Counted from the stretch's first letter, positions 17,505 to 27,062 are shown. The stretch: 64,000 nt of DNA from an uncultured Eubacteriales bacterium (GCA_900545225.1 UQXZ01000002.1:62001-126000); one strand, 5' to 3'. Numbers and translations: made by a program. Notes: generated by a model not told the origin, from the sequence alone.

Positions 17505-18191
17505 ATGATCATCATGGAAAATGTTACAAAGAAGTACCCCGGAGATGTAACTGGTGTCAGTAACATCAGTTTACATATTCAGGAGGGTGAATTTGTATTC
17601 GTAGTAGGTAAGAGTGGATCCGGTAAGTCTACTCTTATGAAGCTTCTCCTTAAAGAACTTGACCCGGACAGAGGTAAGATCTATATCAACAAGAAGCTTC
17701 TTAACGATGCTACAAGAAAAACATTACCGTATATCAGAAGAAACATAGGAGTAGTATTCCAGGATTTCCGTCTTTTGGACGACAGATCTGTTTTTGAAAA
17801 TATAGCTTTCGCCCAGAAGGTTATAGAGACTCCTGCAAAGGACATTAAGAAAAATGTTCTTAAGATGCTTTCAATGGTAGGCCTTCTGGATAAGTACAAA
17901 TCAAATCCTAAGGAATTATCAGGTGGTGAACAGCAGAGAGTTGCAATTGCGAGAGCACTTGTTAACAGACCTAAAATTCTCCTCTGTGATGAGCCTACAG
18001 GTAACCTTGACGTAGTTACATCAGATGAGATTATGAAACTCTTAGACTTTGCCAACAAGCAGGGTACTACAGTTCTCGTTGTTACTCATAACCTGGATAT
18101 CGTACAGGAAATGAAGAAGAGAACTTTAACTATGAGTAAGGGTAAGATTATAAAAGATATAGAACAGGGTGGTTATTTCTATGAAGATTAG
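17505..18191 (+). CDS. ftsE: Cell division ATP-binding protein FtsE
   Basis: ABC ATPase that with FtsX controls cell-wall hydrolases at the septum or lateral wall. Walker A GKSGSGKST is at about residues 36-44, signature LSGGEQQRVAIARALV at about 138-153, and Walker B LLCDEPTGNLD follows. The 228 residues are typical. The start is 3 bases after the PucR-type gene; ATG at 17514 is an alternative. ftsX overlaps its end by 11 bases. Confidence 0.96.
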   Translation: MIIMENVTKKYPGDVTGVSNISLHIQEGEFVFVVGKSGSGKSTLMKLLLKELDPDRGKIYINKKLLNDATRKTLPYIRRNIGVVFQDFRLLDDRSVFENIAFAQKVIETPAKDIKKNVLKMLSMVGLLDKYKSNPKELSGGEQQRVAIARALVNRPKILLCDEPTGNLDVVTSDEIMKLLDFANKQGTTVLVVTHNLDIVQEMKKRTLTMSKGKIIKDIEQGGYFYED

Positions 18192-19089
18192 TTCATTTTT
18201 TTATTTAATAGGGCAGGGACTAAAGAATATTCGTAGAAATAAGCTTTTCTCCATTGCATCTATTGCCACAATTGCGGCATGTATATTCCTTTTCGGAATA
18301 TTCTATTCAATACTTGCCAATTTCCAGTATATGATGAAATCGGCAGAAAGCCAGGTTGCTGTTACAGTATTCTTTGATAACGATACATCTGATGAAAGAA
18401 TCAAACAAATCGGCGAAGAGATTCAGACTCAGAGTGCAGTTGACAGAATCAGTTATACTTCAGCTGAAGAAGCCTGGGAAAATTATAAGTCTGAATACTT
18501 CGGTGAATATGAGTATTTAGCAGAGGGTTTTAAGGATGATAACCCTCTTGCAAACTCAGCATCATACTCTGTATACCTTAACGATACATCAAAGCAGACA
18601 GAGCTTGTTACATATATCGAAGGTATTGACGGAGTAAGACAGGTTAAAAGATCTGATGAAGTTGCAAGAAATCTTTCAAGTATGACTAAGATTGTTGGAT
18701 ATGTATCCGTAGCAATCATTATCATATTACTTGCAGTTTCTATATTCCTTATTACCAATACTATTATTCTTGGTATTACCGTACGTAAGGAAGAAATTAC
18801 AATTATGAAATATGTCGGAGCCACAGACGGATTCGTTGAAGCACCTTTCTTCGTTGAAGGTCTTACAATTGGTCTGATTGGTGCGGCAGTTCCTGTTACT
18901 ATTTTGTATTTCTTATACAACAATATTATCGGGGCAATTGCTTCTAAGTTCTCATTACTTAGCAGCATACTTACATTCCTTCCTGCAGGTCAGGTATTTG
19001 CGGTACTCATTCCGGTATCACTTGTACTCGGACTTGCAATCGGATTCCTTGGAAGTTTCTTTGCGTTAAGAAAACACGCAAACGTTTAA
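18181..19089 (+). CDS. ftsX: Cell division permease-like protein FtsX
   Basis: Membrane partner of FtsE. A first transmembrane helix (about 20-42), an extracellular domain (about 45-165), then three helices (about 172-200, 220-250, 262-295) give the four-helix FtsX plan. It has 302 residues from ATG at 18181, which lies inside the end of ftsE with AGGGTGG nine bases upstream; a GTG at 18169 is less likely. The overlap implies coupled translation. The S41 peptidase gene follows at once. Confidence 0.95.
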   Translation: MKISSFFYLIGQGLKNIRRNKLFSIASIATIAACIFLFGIFYSILANFQYMMKSAESQVAVTVFFDNDTSDERIKQIGEEIQTQSAVDRISYTSAEEAWENYKSEYFGEYEYLAEGFKDDNPLANSASYSVYLNDTSKQTELVTYIEGIDGVRQVKRSDEVARNLSSMTKIVGYVSVAIIIILLAVSIFLITNTIILGITVRKEEITIMKYVGATDGFVEAPFFVEGLTIGLIGAAVPVTILYFLYNNIIGAIASKFSLLSSILTFLPAGQVFAVLIPVSLVLGLAIGFLGSFFALRKHANV

Positions 19090-19095
19090 AATATT

Positions 19096-19139
19096 ATAGG
19101 GTTGTTGCATATAGAAGCATATAGTGGCAACAGCCCTAT
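19096..19139 (+). other. Hairpin between ftsX and the S41 peptidase gene
   Basis: ATAGGGTTGTTGC (19096-19108) pairs with GGCAACAGCCCTAT (19126-19139) with one wobble. No T-run follows, so it is a weak terminator at best and may only slow read-through or protect the mRNA end. Confidence 0.5.
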
Positions 19140-19160
19140 CTCTTTGAATAGGAGACATTT

Positions 19161-20402
19161 ATGAATTTTGATAACATGGAGCCGGATTATAAAAAAGATG
19201 AAGAATCCGATCTTCAGAAAATGGCGAGACAGACTAACAAAAATGTTTTTCTTGCGGTTACAGCCGGTGTATTTATTTCACTTGGATTTGCAGCGATAAT
19301 ATTTATCGTTTTCTTAAACATGGGATTTATTACTCTTAATAAGTTCAATGCGGATGGTACAAGAAGAGATACTGATGGAACTACAAAGCTTACAGAGATT
19401 CAGGATAAGATGCAGAACTTCTACTACTCTGACAATGTAGATCCTGAAGCATTAAAGGATGCCATGTATAAGGGATATGTAAGTGCTTATGGTGATCCAT
19501 ACACAACATATTACACAGCTGATGAATATACACAGCTTATGTCATCATATAAAGGTGCTATTGGTGGTATCGGTGTAAGAGTATCTTATGAAAAGGGTAC
19601 AGGTCTTAAGGTTTCATCTGTTGAAGAAAATTCTCCTGCAGCTCAGGCAGGAATCCAGGCAGGTGATGTAATTACTGCAATTGACGGTAATGACATTACT
19701 AACCTTGATGAGAATCCTGTTGATAATCTCCGTGGAGAAGAAGGCAGTGAAGTAAATGTTACTTACAGCAGAAATGGTGAATCTAACACAGTAAAGCTCA
19801 CAAGAATTCAGCTTACAACTACAACAGCTGCAGGCACAATGCTTGAGGGCACAACAATCGGATATATTGCAGTAACTCATTTTGAAGAGCCTACATCTGA
19901 GCAGTTTGCAAATGCAGTTAAAGATCTTGAATCAAAGGGTATGACAGGTCTTATTATTGATTTAAGAGATAATACAGGTGGTCTTGTAGCGTCTTCAGTA
20001 AAGATTTTGGACACACTTATGCCTGAAGGTGTTTATGGCACACAGGTATTTAAGGACGGTTCCAAGGTAGAGCTTACAGGAACAAATGCAGATGCGGTTA
20101 ACGTACCTGTAGTACTTCTTGTAAATGAAAATACAGCATCATCAGCTGAGATTATGACAGCTGCAATGAAGGATCTTGGCAAGGCTAAGATTGTAGGAAC
20201 TAAAACATTTGGTAAGGGAATCACGCAGAAGATTGAAAAGTTATCTGACGGAAGTGGTTTAGTATATACAGATGCTGAGCTTCGTTCGCCAAATGGCACA
20301 ACATGGCATGGTACAGGTATTACACCTGACGTTGTTGTGGAATATGATAAGAACGCAGGTACAGATGCACAGCTTAATGCTGCAATGGATCTGTTAAAAT
20401 AA
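19161..20402 (+). CDS. S41 family C-terminal processing peptidase (CtpA/CtpB type)
   Basis: Membrane-anchored serine protease: one N-terminal transmembrane helix (about 28-55), a PDZ domain (about 125-210), then the S41 protease domain. The Ser-Lys dyad is visible as S327 (ENTASSAEI) and K352 (TFGKGI), 25 residues apart as in CtpB. At 413 residues it is normal length. The LIIDLRDNTGG block carries an aspartate where many homologues read RGNPGG. Linked to ftsEX here, it probably trims an envelope or cell-division protein outside the cell. AATAGGAG precedes the ATG. Confidence 0.92.
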   Translation: MNFDNMEPDYKKDEESDLQKMARQTNKNVFLAVTAGVFISLGFAAIIFIVFLNMGFITLNKFNADGTRRDTDGTTKLTEIQDKMQNFYYSDNVDPEALKDAMYKGYVSAYGDPYTTYYTADEYTQLMSSYKGAIGGIGVRVSYEKGTGLKVSSVEENSPAAQAGIQAGDVITAIDGNDITNLDENPVDNLRGEEGSEVNVTYSRNGESNTVKLTRIQLTTTTAAGTMLEGTTIGYIAVTHFEEPTSEQFANAVKDLESKGMTGLIIDLRDNTGGLVASSVKILDTLMPEGVYGTQVFKDGSKVELTGTNADAVNVPVVLLVNENTASSAEIMTAAMKDLGKAKIVGTKTFGKGITQKIEKLSDGSGLVYTDAELRSPNGTTWHGTGITPDVVVEYDKNAGTDAQLNAAMDLLK

Positions 20403-20433
20403 TTTGTTGCAAATTTGTTGCAAATTTGTTATA
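20403..20433. repeat. 12-bp tandem repeat AATTTGTTGCAA
   Basis: Just after the S41 peptidase stop, AATTTGTTGCAA occurs twice in tandem and then as a partial AATTTGTT. No function is evident. Confidence 0.5.
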
Positions 20434-20492
20434 TAGTTGTATTATTAATTGAATAAAATTAAGTAAATTGAAAAAGGTAAGGGCAATAAAAA

Positions 20493-21242
20493 ATGAGCGA
20501 TTTGCTTTCAGTTGTAATACCAACCTTCAACGAGGGTGGCAATATAGAAAATTTGGTAAGCCAGATAGATGAAGCTCTTGAAGGCATTAATTATGAAATA
20601 ATATTTGTAGATGACAGTAAAGATAATACTCCTAACATTATCAAAGAAGTATCAAAGAAGTATCCTTCTGTAAGACTTTATCACAGAGAAAATAAGAGCG
20701 GACTTGCAACTGCCGTTCTTGATGGATTCAGAATTGCAAGAGGAGACTATATTGCATGTATGGATGCTGATTTACAGCACCCACCGATTGTTTTAAAGTA
20801 CATGTATAAGGCTATTGTTGTTGGCGGAGCGGATGTATGTGTTCCAAGTAGATTTATCCCTGGTGGTAATGACGGCGGACTTAATGCATACAGAAAGTTC
20901 GTATCAGGAACAGGAAGAAAAATGGGGCAGGTTATCCTCCCATGCCTTAGAAAATTTACAGACCCAACAAGTGGATTATTTATGTTCCGCAGGGGCGTAA
21001 TTGACAATGTTGAGCTTAAGCCGATCGGCTGGAAGATTATGATTGAAGTTCTTGCTATGGGTAACTACAGCAAGGTAATCGAGATTCCATATCAGTTCCA
21101 TCAGAGAACAGAGGGAGAATCCAAGCTCTCAGGTAAGGTAACTCTTGAATATATTAAGCAGTTATTTGAACTTAAGGAAAGATACAACAAAAATAACCAT
21201 TTTAAGATTAAAAGATGGTCATATGACAAAATGATAAGCTGA
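20493..21242 (+). CDS. Family 2 glycosyltransferase, dolichol-phosphate mannosyltransferase-like
   Basis: 249-residue soluble GT-A enzyme. VVIPTFNEGGN (7-17), FVDDSKDN (38-45) and the metal/nucleotide site DADLQHP (91-97) are the GT2 DPM1-like motifs. There is no C-terminal transmembrane pair, so it resembles the minimal DPM1/polyprenol-phosphate sugar transferase. The next gene encodes a polytopic protein of unknown role; in many genomes such a pair forms a lipid-linked sugar donor system. The sugar and lipid are not readable. Confidence 0.88.
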   Translation: MSDLLSVVIPTFNEGGNIENLVSQIDEALEGINYEIIFVDDSKDNTPNIIKEVSKKYPSVRLYHRENKSGLATAVLDGFRIARGDYIACMDADLQHPPIVLKYMYKAIVVGGADVCVPSRFIPGGNDGGLNAYRKFVSGTGRKMGQVILPCLRKFTDPTSGLFMFRRGVIDNVELKPIGWKIMIEVLAMGNYSKVIEIPYQFHQRTEGESKLSGKVTLEYIKQLFELKERYNKNNHFKIKRWSYDKMIS

Positions 21243-21354
21243 TTTTATAAATCATTGCGGGTGTGCAGTTTCGGAACGTTATGTGAGAACATGGTGATAC
21301 GGCATTGCAGATCTGCAATGATTTTTTGAATAAATTGGCAATGTAGGAAGTTTT

Positions 21355-22476
21355 ATGGAAGAAAACAGTAAGAACAGTGCATGGTTCAGGGTTATTTTAC
21401 TAATAGCAGCCATTCCATTGTGCATATATATGAAGGCTGACTTTTTCAATGCTGTTATTTACATGTTTACCCTGTTTCTTATGGGATTCAGAAGCAAGGG
21501 CAGCGGAGCAGTAAAGAATATAGGAATGTTAATGTCACTTATATCACCGGCGTTATTATTTATGTCAGCTCCCGTATGGATTATGGGCACATATGCGGCT
21601 ATAGTGGGTGTGTGCGTTCATATGCACAGCAGAAGATATGTCCTTGGGCTCATATATATAATTGTAAGCTTTTTTTTAATACTCTTATCACTGGATTTAA
21701 GTGTCGGGTTAAATATGTCAAATGGAAGTCTCTTTGCAGCTATCAGAACGGAATATTATGCAGACAGATTTCTTTCATATATTTTTGATCTAAATATCGG
21801 TCTGCTCGGCTATATACCCGTTGCACTTATATTCTTTGTAATAATAACCATATTCAATCTGGTTAAAAAAAACTGGAAACATATATTTTATCTTATCGGA
21901 ATGGTTGCAATGCTTGGGGTGTTTTCATTTATAGCGGTTTATATGGATGATAATACCTATATTTCTGCATATTCACTCTGGGTAATGCCTATGGTTATAT
22001 GTGGCGTGGCATTTGGAACCATGAATGTGGTAAAGACATTTTACAAGGCGGCGATGGTCATTTTCTCAATCGCCATTACGGGAATAATGCTCTATGTAAA
22101 TGTTATAAGCGGACACACAGCAGGATTTAATGAATCATCAAAGTATGTAATGGACAACATGCCTGATATGTACTCTCCTCATGTGGGAGTATTTGTTGAA
22201 AAACTGGGAGATACTTCCCACAGTGATATTGAACTGATAGTAAATCCGCAGAAGTACAGTGGTCAGATGTATGTCAGCAGTGGAGTGGAAGATGCGGGAC
22301 ATATACGAAAAATACTAATTTACGGAAGTGATGAGGAAGTGACAAGAATCAGAGGAATGATAAAGGCTGTTGAAGATAAAAAGGATACTTTAAACAGTCT
22401 GTTTAAAAATGTTCCAAGGGATGGCAGATTACACTACATTAACATCCCTAAGAGCCTGATTGTTACAATGGTTTAA
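21355..22476 (+). CDS. Polytopic membrane protein of unknown function
   Basis: 373 residues with about eight or nine hydrophobic helices between residues 10 and 262 (for example 12-42, 56-76, 78-118, 144-172, 178-200 and 208-258), then a soluble C-terminal domain of about 110 residues (265-373). It resembles the layout of glycosyltransferase-C or polymer-modifying membrane proteins, but I see no acidic catalytic motif after the first helix and recognise no family. It follows the DPM1-like gene by 112 bases, so use of a lipid-linked sugar is a guess from context. Confidence 0.6.
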   Translation: MEENSKNSAWFRVILLIAAIPLCIYMKADFFNAVIYMFTLFLMGFRSKGSGAVKNIGMLMSLISPALLFMSAPVWIMGTYAAIVGVCVHMHSRRYVLGLIYIIVSFFLILLSLDLSVGLNMSNGSLFAAIRTEYYADRFLSYIFDLNIGLLGYIPVALIFFVIITIFNLVKKNWKHIFYLIGMVAMLGVFSFIAVYMDDNTYISAYSLWVMPMVICGVAFGTMNVVKTFYKAAMVIFSIAITGIMLYVNVISGHTAGFNESSKYVMDNMPDMYSPHVGVFVEKLGDTSHSDIELIVNPQKYSGQMYVSSGVEDAGHIRKILIYGSDEEVTRIRGMIKAVEDKKDTLNSLFKNVPRDGRLHYINIPKSLIVTMV

Positions 22477-22545
22477 TTAAGAATGATTTTGCCCTTGTAT
22501 TAAATGTATTATATAATTAAACAGTATATGTAAAGGAGATTATAA

Positions 22546-23598
22546 ATGGCGATTTTAGTTACGGGAGGTGCCGGATTTATAGGCACTCATACTATAATAG
22601 AACTTATCCAGGCCGGATATGATGCAGTTATATTAGATAACTTTGTAAATACATCAGCTAATGCTGTTAAGAGAGTTGAAGAAATAACAGGCAAGAAGAT
22701 TCCATGTTATGACGGAGATATTGCGGACAGAGACATTTACAAAGAAATATTTGCTGACAATGTTATAGAAGCCTGCATCCATTTTGCGGGACTTAAGGCC
22801 GTAGGCGAATCTGTAAAAAAGCCTTTAGAGTATTATGAAAATAATGTTTCAGGTTCAATCGTATTATTTGATGAGTTAAGAAAAAGAGGAGTTAAGAAGC
22901 TTATCTTCTCATCATCTGCAACAGTGTATGGAGATCCTGCAGAAATTCCTATCCCTGAAACATGCCCTAAGGGAGCTGTAACAAATCCTTACGGAAGAAC
23001 TAAGGCCATGCTTGAAGATATTATCTGTGATATGGAATATGCGGACGAAGAGTGGGATGCTGTAATTCTCAGATACTTCAACCCTATCGGTGCTCATAAG
23101 AGTGGAAGAATAGGTGAGAATCCAAATGGTATTCCAAATAACCTTATGCCATACATTACACAGGTTGCGGTTGGTAAGCTTGAGAAGCTCAATGTATTCG
23201 GTGGGGATTATGATACTCCGGACGGAACAGGTGTAAGAGACTACATCCATGTAACAGATTTAGCAAAGGGACATGTGGCATCTCTTAAGAGAATCGGTGT
23301 TGTACCTGAAGGTCAGACGAGTGATATTGAGGTTGTTCACGGTGTAGATGTTTACAACCTTGGAACAGGTCAGGGCAATTCTGTATTAGATGTTGTAAAG
23401 GCATTTGAGGAAGCTACAGGTGTACATATTCCTTACGAAATAAAGGAAAGAAGACCAGGTGACATTGCGAATATGTACTGTGATGCCAGCAAGGCAAAGA
23501 AAGAGCTCCACTGGGAAGGCAAGAAGACTCTTAAAGAAATGTGTGCTGATTCATGGAACTGGCAGAAAAACAACCCTAACGGATACGAAGAAAATTAA
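22546..23598 (+). CDS. galE: UDP-glucose 4-epimerase
   Basis: Short-chain dehydrogenase-fold enzyme that interconverts UDP-glucose and UDP-galactose using bound NAD. Nucleotide motif GGAGFIG at residues 7-13; catalytic S123/S124 (FSSSATVYG) with Y149 and K153 (NPYGRTK). The 350 residues fit GalE. AAAGGAG precedes the ATG. It follows sugar-transfer genes and precedes glmM, an envelope-precursor setting. UDP-GlcNAc epimerisation is a possible extra activity. Confidence 0.95.
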   Translation: MAILVTGGAGFIGTHTIIELIQAGYDAVILDNFVNTSANAVKRVEEITGKKIPCYDGDIADRDIYKEIFADNVIEACIHFAGLKAVGESVKKPLEYYENNVSGSIVLFDELRKRGVKKLIFSSSATVYGDPAEIPIPETCPKGAVTNPYGRTKAMLEDIICDMEYADEEWDAVILRYFNPIGAHKSGRIGENPNGIPNNLMPYITQVAVGKLEKLNVFGGDYDTPDGTGVRDYIHVTDLAKGHVASLKRIGVVPEGQTSDIEVVHGVDVYNLGTGQGNSVLDVVKAFEEATGVHIPYEIKERRPGDIANMYCDASKAKKELHWEGKKTLKEMCADSWNWQKNNPNGYEEN

Positions 23599-23638
23599 TT
23601 TTAAGTAGAAATAAAGACATATAAAATAAGGACATATA

Positions 23639-24982
23639 ATGGGTAAATATTTTGGAACCGACGGTTTCAGAGGAGAAGCAAATGTAACTCTGACTGTTGA
23701 GCATGCATATAAAGTTGGTAGATTTCTCGGATGGTATTTTGGAAAAGATAAGCAGGACCAGAAAGCACACATAGTTATCGGAAAGGACACAAGACTTTCA
23801 AGCTACATGTTTGAATATTCTCTTGTTGCCGGACTTGTTGCTTCAGGTGCAGATGCATACCTTCTTCACGTTACAACAACACCGAGTGTTTCATACATAG
23901 CAAGAGTTGATGAATTTGACTGCGGTATCATGATTTCTGCAAGTCACAATCCTTACTATGACAACGGAATTAAGCTCATTAACAGTGATGGCGAGAAAAT
24001 GAGCCAGGATGTTATAGATCAGATCGAGAAGTATCTTGACGGTGAGATTGAGATTCCATTTGCTCTCAAAGATAACATCGGTAAGACAGTTGACTATGTA
24101 AATGGTAGAAACCGTTACATGGGATACCTTATCGGCCTTGCTGAATATTCATTCAAGGGATTCGAGGTTGGTATTGATGCGGCAAACGGTAGTGCATGGG
24201 CACTTGCAAAGGCAGTATTTGATGCACTTGGCGCACATACATATGTAATTCATGCTGAACCAAACGGTTTAAACATAAATGAAGACAGCGGATCAACTCA
24301 TATGGAAGCATTACAGAAGCTTGTAGTTGATAAAGGTCTTGATATCGGTCTTGCATTTGACGGTGATGCTGACAGATGTCTTGCTGTTGACGAGCATGGC
24401 AATATCCTTACAGGTGACCACATCATTTACATGTACGCAAAGTATATGAAGTCAAAGGGAACACTTAAGGATAACACTGTTGTAGCTACAGTAATGTCTA
24501 ACCTTGGTTTCTTTAAGGCTCTCGAGGCAGAGGGTATCGACTGCGTTGTTACAGATGTAGGTGATAAAAATGTATATGCCGCTATGGTGAAGGATGATTA
24601 CAGACTCGGCGGTGAGCAGTCAGGACATATTATCCTTTCAAAGTTTGCAACAACAGGAGATGGTCTTATTACAGCCATTAAGTTAATGGAAGTTATAATA
24701 GCATCTAAGAAGTCTGTTGGAACACTTGCAAGCGGAATGAAAGAATATCCTCAGATACTTATTAATGTAAAGGTTGCTGACAAGAATGCGGCAATGGAGA
24801 ACGAAGAAGTTCTTGCAGAAGTTAAGAAGACAGAGGAGCTCCTTGCCGGTGACGGTCGTGTACTGGTAAGAAAGAGTGGAACTGAGCCTCTTGTACGTGT
24901 AATGGTAGAGGCAAAGGACAATGTGACATGCCGTGAAATGGCGGAGCATTTAGCAGAGTTCATTAAGAATAAGTGTAACTAA
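23639..24982 (+). CDS. glmM: Phosphoglucosamine mutase
   Basis: Makes glucosamine 1-phosphate for UDP-GlcNAc and peptidoglycan synthesis. The N-terminus GTDGFRGEAN is diagnostic, the phosphoserine is S102 in SASHNPYYDNG, and the metal loop DGDADR lies near residue 240. The sugar loop GGEQSGH and C-terminal phosphate loop RKSGTEPLVR follow. The 447 residues are full length. Confidence 0.96.
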   Translation: MGKYFGTDGFRGEANVTLTVEHAYKVGRFLGWYFGKDKQDQKAHIVIGKDTRLSSYMFEYSLVAGLVASGADAYLLHVTTTPSVSYIARVDEFDCGIMISASHNPYYDNGIKLINSDGEKMSQDVIDQIEKYLDGEIEIPFALKDNIGKTVDYVNGRNRYMGYLIGLAEYSFKGFEVGIDAANGSAWALAKAVFDALGAHTYVIHAEPNGLNINEDSGSTHMEALQKLVVDKGLDIGLAFDGDADRCLAVDEHGNILTGDHIIYMYAKYMKSKGTLKDNTVVATVMSNLGFFKALEAEGIDCVVTDVGDKNVYAAMVKDDYRLGGEQSGHIILSKFATTGDGLITAIKLMEVIIASKKSVGTLASGMKEYPQILINVKVADKNAAMENEEVLAEVKKTEELLAGDGRVLVRKSGTEPLVRVMVEAKDNVTCREMAEHLAEFIKNKCN

Positions 24983-25038
24983 GCATTTGCATATAATGCG
25001 GCTGTTTACGGACAATTAATTGCAGAACGGTGACAGAC

Positions 25039-25917
25039 ATGAACATGATAAAGAAAAAAGCATATGCAAAAATAAATATTGCTCTTGATGTGCGTGAAAA
25101 AAGAGATGACGGATATCACGATGTCCGTATGATTATGAACCAGATTGGATTGCACGATATTGTGTCATTATCACTTAATGATTCCGATGAAATTACCGTA
25201 TCATCTGATTCTGCAAATATTCCATGTGATAATTCCAATCTTGCATATAAAGCCGCCAGGCTTTTCTTTGAAGTAGCTTCGAAGGAAGGGATTGAAACAG
25301 GCGGCGTGGATATTCATATAGAGAAGAATATACCCGTAAGTGCAGGACTTGCAGGGGGAAGTGCAGATGCGGCAGCGGTTTTAAAGGGCTTAAACGAACT
25401 TTATAACTATGCTTTAAGCAGAAGGGAACTCCTTGCAATAGGAGCATCTATAGGATCTGACATTCCTTATTGTATAGTTGGCGGATGTTCATATGCATAT
25501 GGCAGAGGTGAAAAACTCAAGCATCTTGAAAGCATAAATAAGGCATATGTACTTCTTGTTAAGCCTGAATTTGGCGTATCAACAGGTGCAGCCTACAATG
25601 CCATTGATAATGGAACAGATAACGTTCATCCGGATGTACTGGCTATAAAGAGTATTCTGGAAGAGGGAAGCTCTGACATTACAGCTATTGCTCCATACAT
25701 GGCTAATACATTTGAAAATGTTATATGTAACGAACATCCGGCAATCAGAGATATTATTAACAGTATCGATGAGAATGGACCTGTAAAAACAATGATGAGC
25801 GGTTCCGGTCCTTCAATATTTGCCATATTTGAAAAGAAGGACGAAGCAGAAAATGTGGCAGATAAATTAAAATCGGAATATTCAAATATTGAAATTTATG
25901 TTACTGAGTTGTTATAA
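25039..25917 (+). CDS. ispE: 4-diphosphocytidyl-2-C-methyl-D-erythritol kinase
   Basis: GHMP kinase of the MEP isoprenoid pathway that phosphorylates CDP-ME on its 2-hydroxyl. N-terminal KAYAKINIALDV..K..DGYH and ATP loop PVSAGLAGGSADAAA (about 103-117) are the IspE signatures, and the C-terminal MMSGSGPSIF block follows. ATG at 25039 is taken, with GGTG six bases upstream; ATG at 25045 and GTG at 25030 are alternatives. It lies 56 bases after glmM. Confidence 0.93.
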   Translation: MNMIKKKAYAKINIALDVREKRDDGYHDVRMIMNQIGLHDIVSLSLNDSDEITVSSDSANIPCDNSNLAYKAARLFFEVASKEGIETGGVDIHIEKNIPVSAGLAGGSADAAAVLKGLNELYNYALSRRELLAIGASIGSDIPYCIVGGCSYAYGRGEKLKHLESINKAYVLLVKPEFGVSTGAAYNAIDNGTDNVHPDVLAIKSILEEGSSDITAIAPYMANTFENVICNEHPAIRDIINSIDENGPVKTMMSGSGPSIFAIFEKKDEAENVADKLKSEYSNIEIYVTELL

Positions 25918-25932
25918 TGTAGTTCCTAATTA

Positions 25933-25942
25933 ATGTATACAT
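25933..25942. promoter_or_regulatory. Palindrome ATGTATACAT, candidate GntR operator
   Basis: A perfect 10-base palindrome sits 71-80 bases before the gntR start codon. The GTATAC core matches the operator style of FadR/FCD GntR regulators, which often repress their own genes. It is short, so chance is not excluded. Confidence 0.4.
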
Positions 25943-26012
25943 AATACAATTACATAATCAGGCAGTATGTTATGGACATTTTGTTCATTTGAATTTTTTT
26001 AGGAGAATTTTT

Positions 26013-26681
26013 ATGCAAGATGCAAAAATAGAGGACAATATGAATCTTCCGCTCAGAGAAGTGGTATTTCTTAAGCTTAGACAGGCTATTTTACAGGGCG
26101 AAATGCAGCCTGGTGAAAGACTTATGGAGATTCAGCTTGCCAATATGCTTGGTGTAAGCCGAACTCCTGTAAGAGAGGCTATAAGAAAGCTTGAGCTTGA
26201 AGGTCTTGTAAAGATGATACCAAGACGAGGCGCTGAGGTTGCAAGTATCACAGAAAAGGATATGCGTGACGTACTTGAGGTAAGAACTACACTTGAGGAT
26301 CTTGCGGTAGCTTTAGCATGTGAAAGAATCAGCAAGTCTCAGGTTATACAGTTAAAGGAAGCCAATAAGTTATTTGACAAGGCTGTAGAGTCAGGTGATG
26401 TATTTGATATAGTTGATGCGGACGTAAGATTCCACGACATTATATACAAATCAACAAATAACCTTCGTCTTATGCAGATGCTCAATAACTTAAGAGAGCA
26501 GTTATACAGATATCGTCTTGAATATATTAAAAATGAGTCTTCACATAAGACTTTAATTAAAGAGCATAACAAGCTCATCGAATATATTGAAAATGGCGAT
26601 AAAGAAAAGGCCTGTGAGTTAATAAGAGAACATATTACTAATCAGGAAAAGGATATTGAAAGAACAATATCTGAAGGTTAA
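26013..26681 (+). CDS. GntR family regulator with FCD domain (FadR subfamily)
   Basis: Winged helix (about 10-75; QLANMLGVSRTPVREAIRKLE is the recognition region) followed by an all-helical FCD ligand domain (about 80-215) with candidate metal ligands in DVRFHD and EHNKLI..I. ATG at 26013 is chosen for TAGGAGA eight bases upstream, giving 222 residues; an in-frame TTG at 25989 lacks a site. FCD regulators sense small carboxylic acids and often autoregulate. No linked metabolic operon is visible to name its ligand. Confidence 0.9.
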   Translation: MQDAKIEDNMNLPLREVVFLKLRQAILQGEMQPGERLMEIQLANMLGVSRTPVREAIRKLELEGLVKMIPRRGAEVASITEKDMRDVLEVRTTLEDLAVALACERISKSQVIQLKEANKLFDKAVESGDVFDIVDADVRFHDIIYKSTNNLRLMQMLNNLREQLYRYRLEYIKNESSHKTLIKEHNKLIEYIENGDKEKACELIREHITNQEKDIERTISEG

Positions 26682-26710
26682 TTATTATCCGAATTTATAT
26701 AGATAAGAAG

Positions 26711-26739
26711 CGGTGCAGTAAAAGCTGTGCCGTTTTTTT
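26711..26739 (+). terminator. Terminator of gntR
   Basis: CGGTGCAG (26711-26718) pairs with CTGTGCCG (26725-26732) using two G-T pairs, followed by TTTTTTT. Confidence 0.8.
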
Positions 26740-26931
26740 GTGCACTTGTTATAGTGCTATTTCGAAAGCTGTGCAGTTTTTATACATTTGTCATGACACT
26801 ATGTCAGAATTATCGCGACAGATGTAAATAAAAAATAATTATATAACTGCATAAGAAAATAACTATGAAATTTTACATAATTTTCAGTATAAAAATTCTA
26901 ATAAAAATCTGAATAAAATAGCCGCAATGTA

Positions 26932-26987
26932 GCAAAACAGCAAGTCTGCGGATAAGAGTCTTTTGAGACTATTACTTCCGCTTTTGC
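26932..26987. other. Extended hairpin in the gntR-pncB spacer
   Basis: Nested complementarity: GCAAAA (26932-26937) with TTTTGC (26982-26987), GCGGATAA (26948-26955) with TTA-CT-TCCGC (26972-26981), and AGTCT (26957-26961) with AGACT (26966-26970) around TTTG. There is no T-run, so it is not a simple terminator. It could be part of a small RNA or a DNA dyad. Confidence 0.4.
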
Positions 26988-27062
26988 TTGAAATTACAAT
27001 CAGTGCAGGCCGCTTTGCAGGTACATCACAATGATTTAATTTTTGGATTGAATGTATCCATA

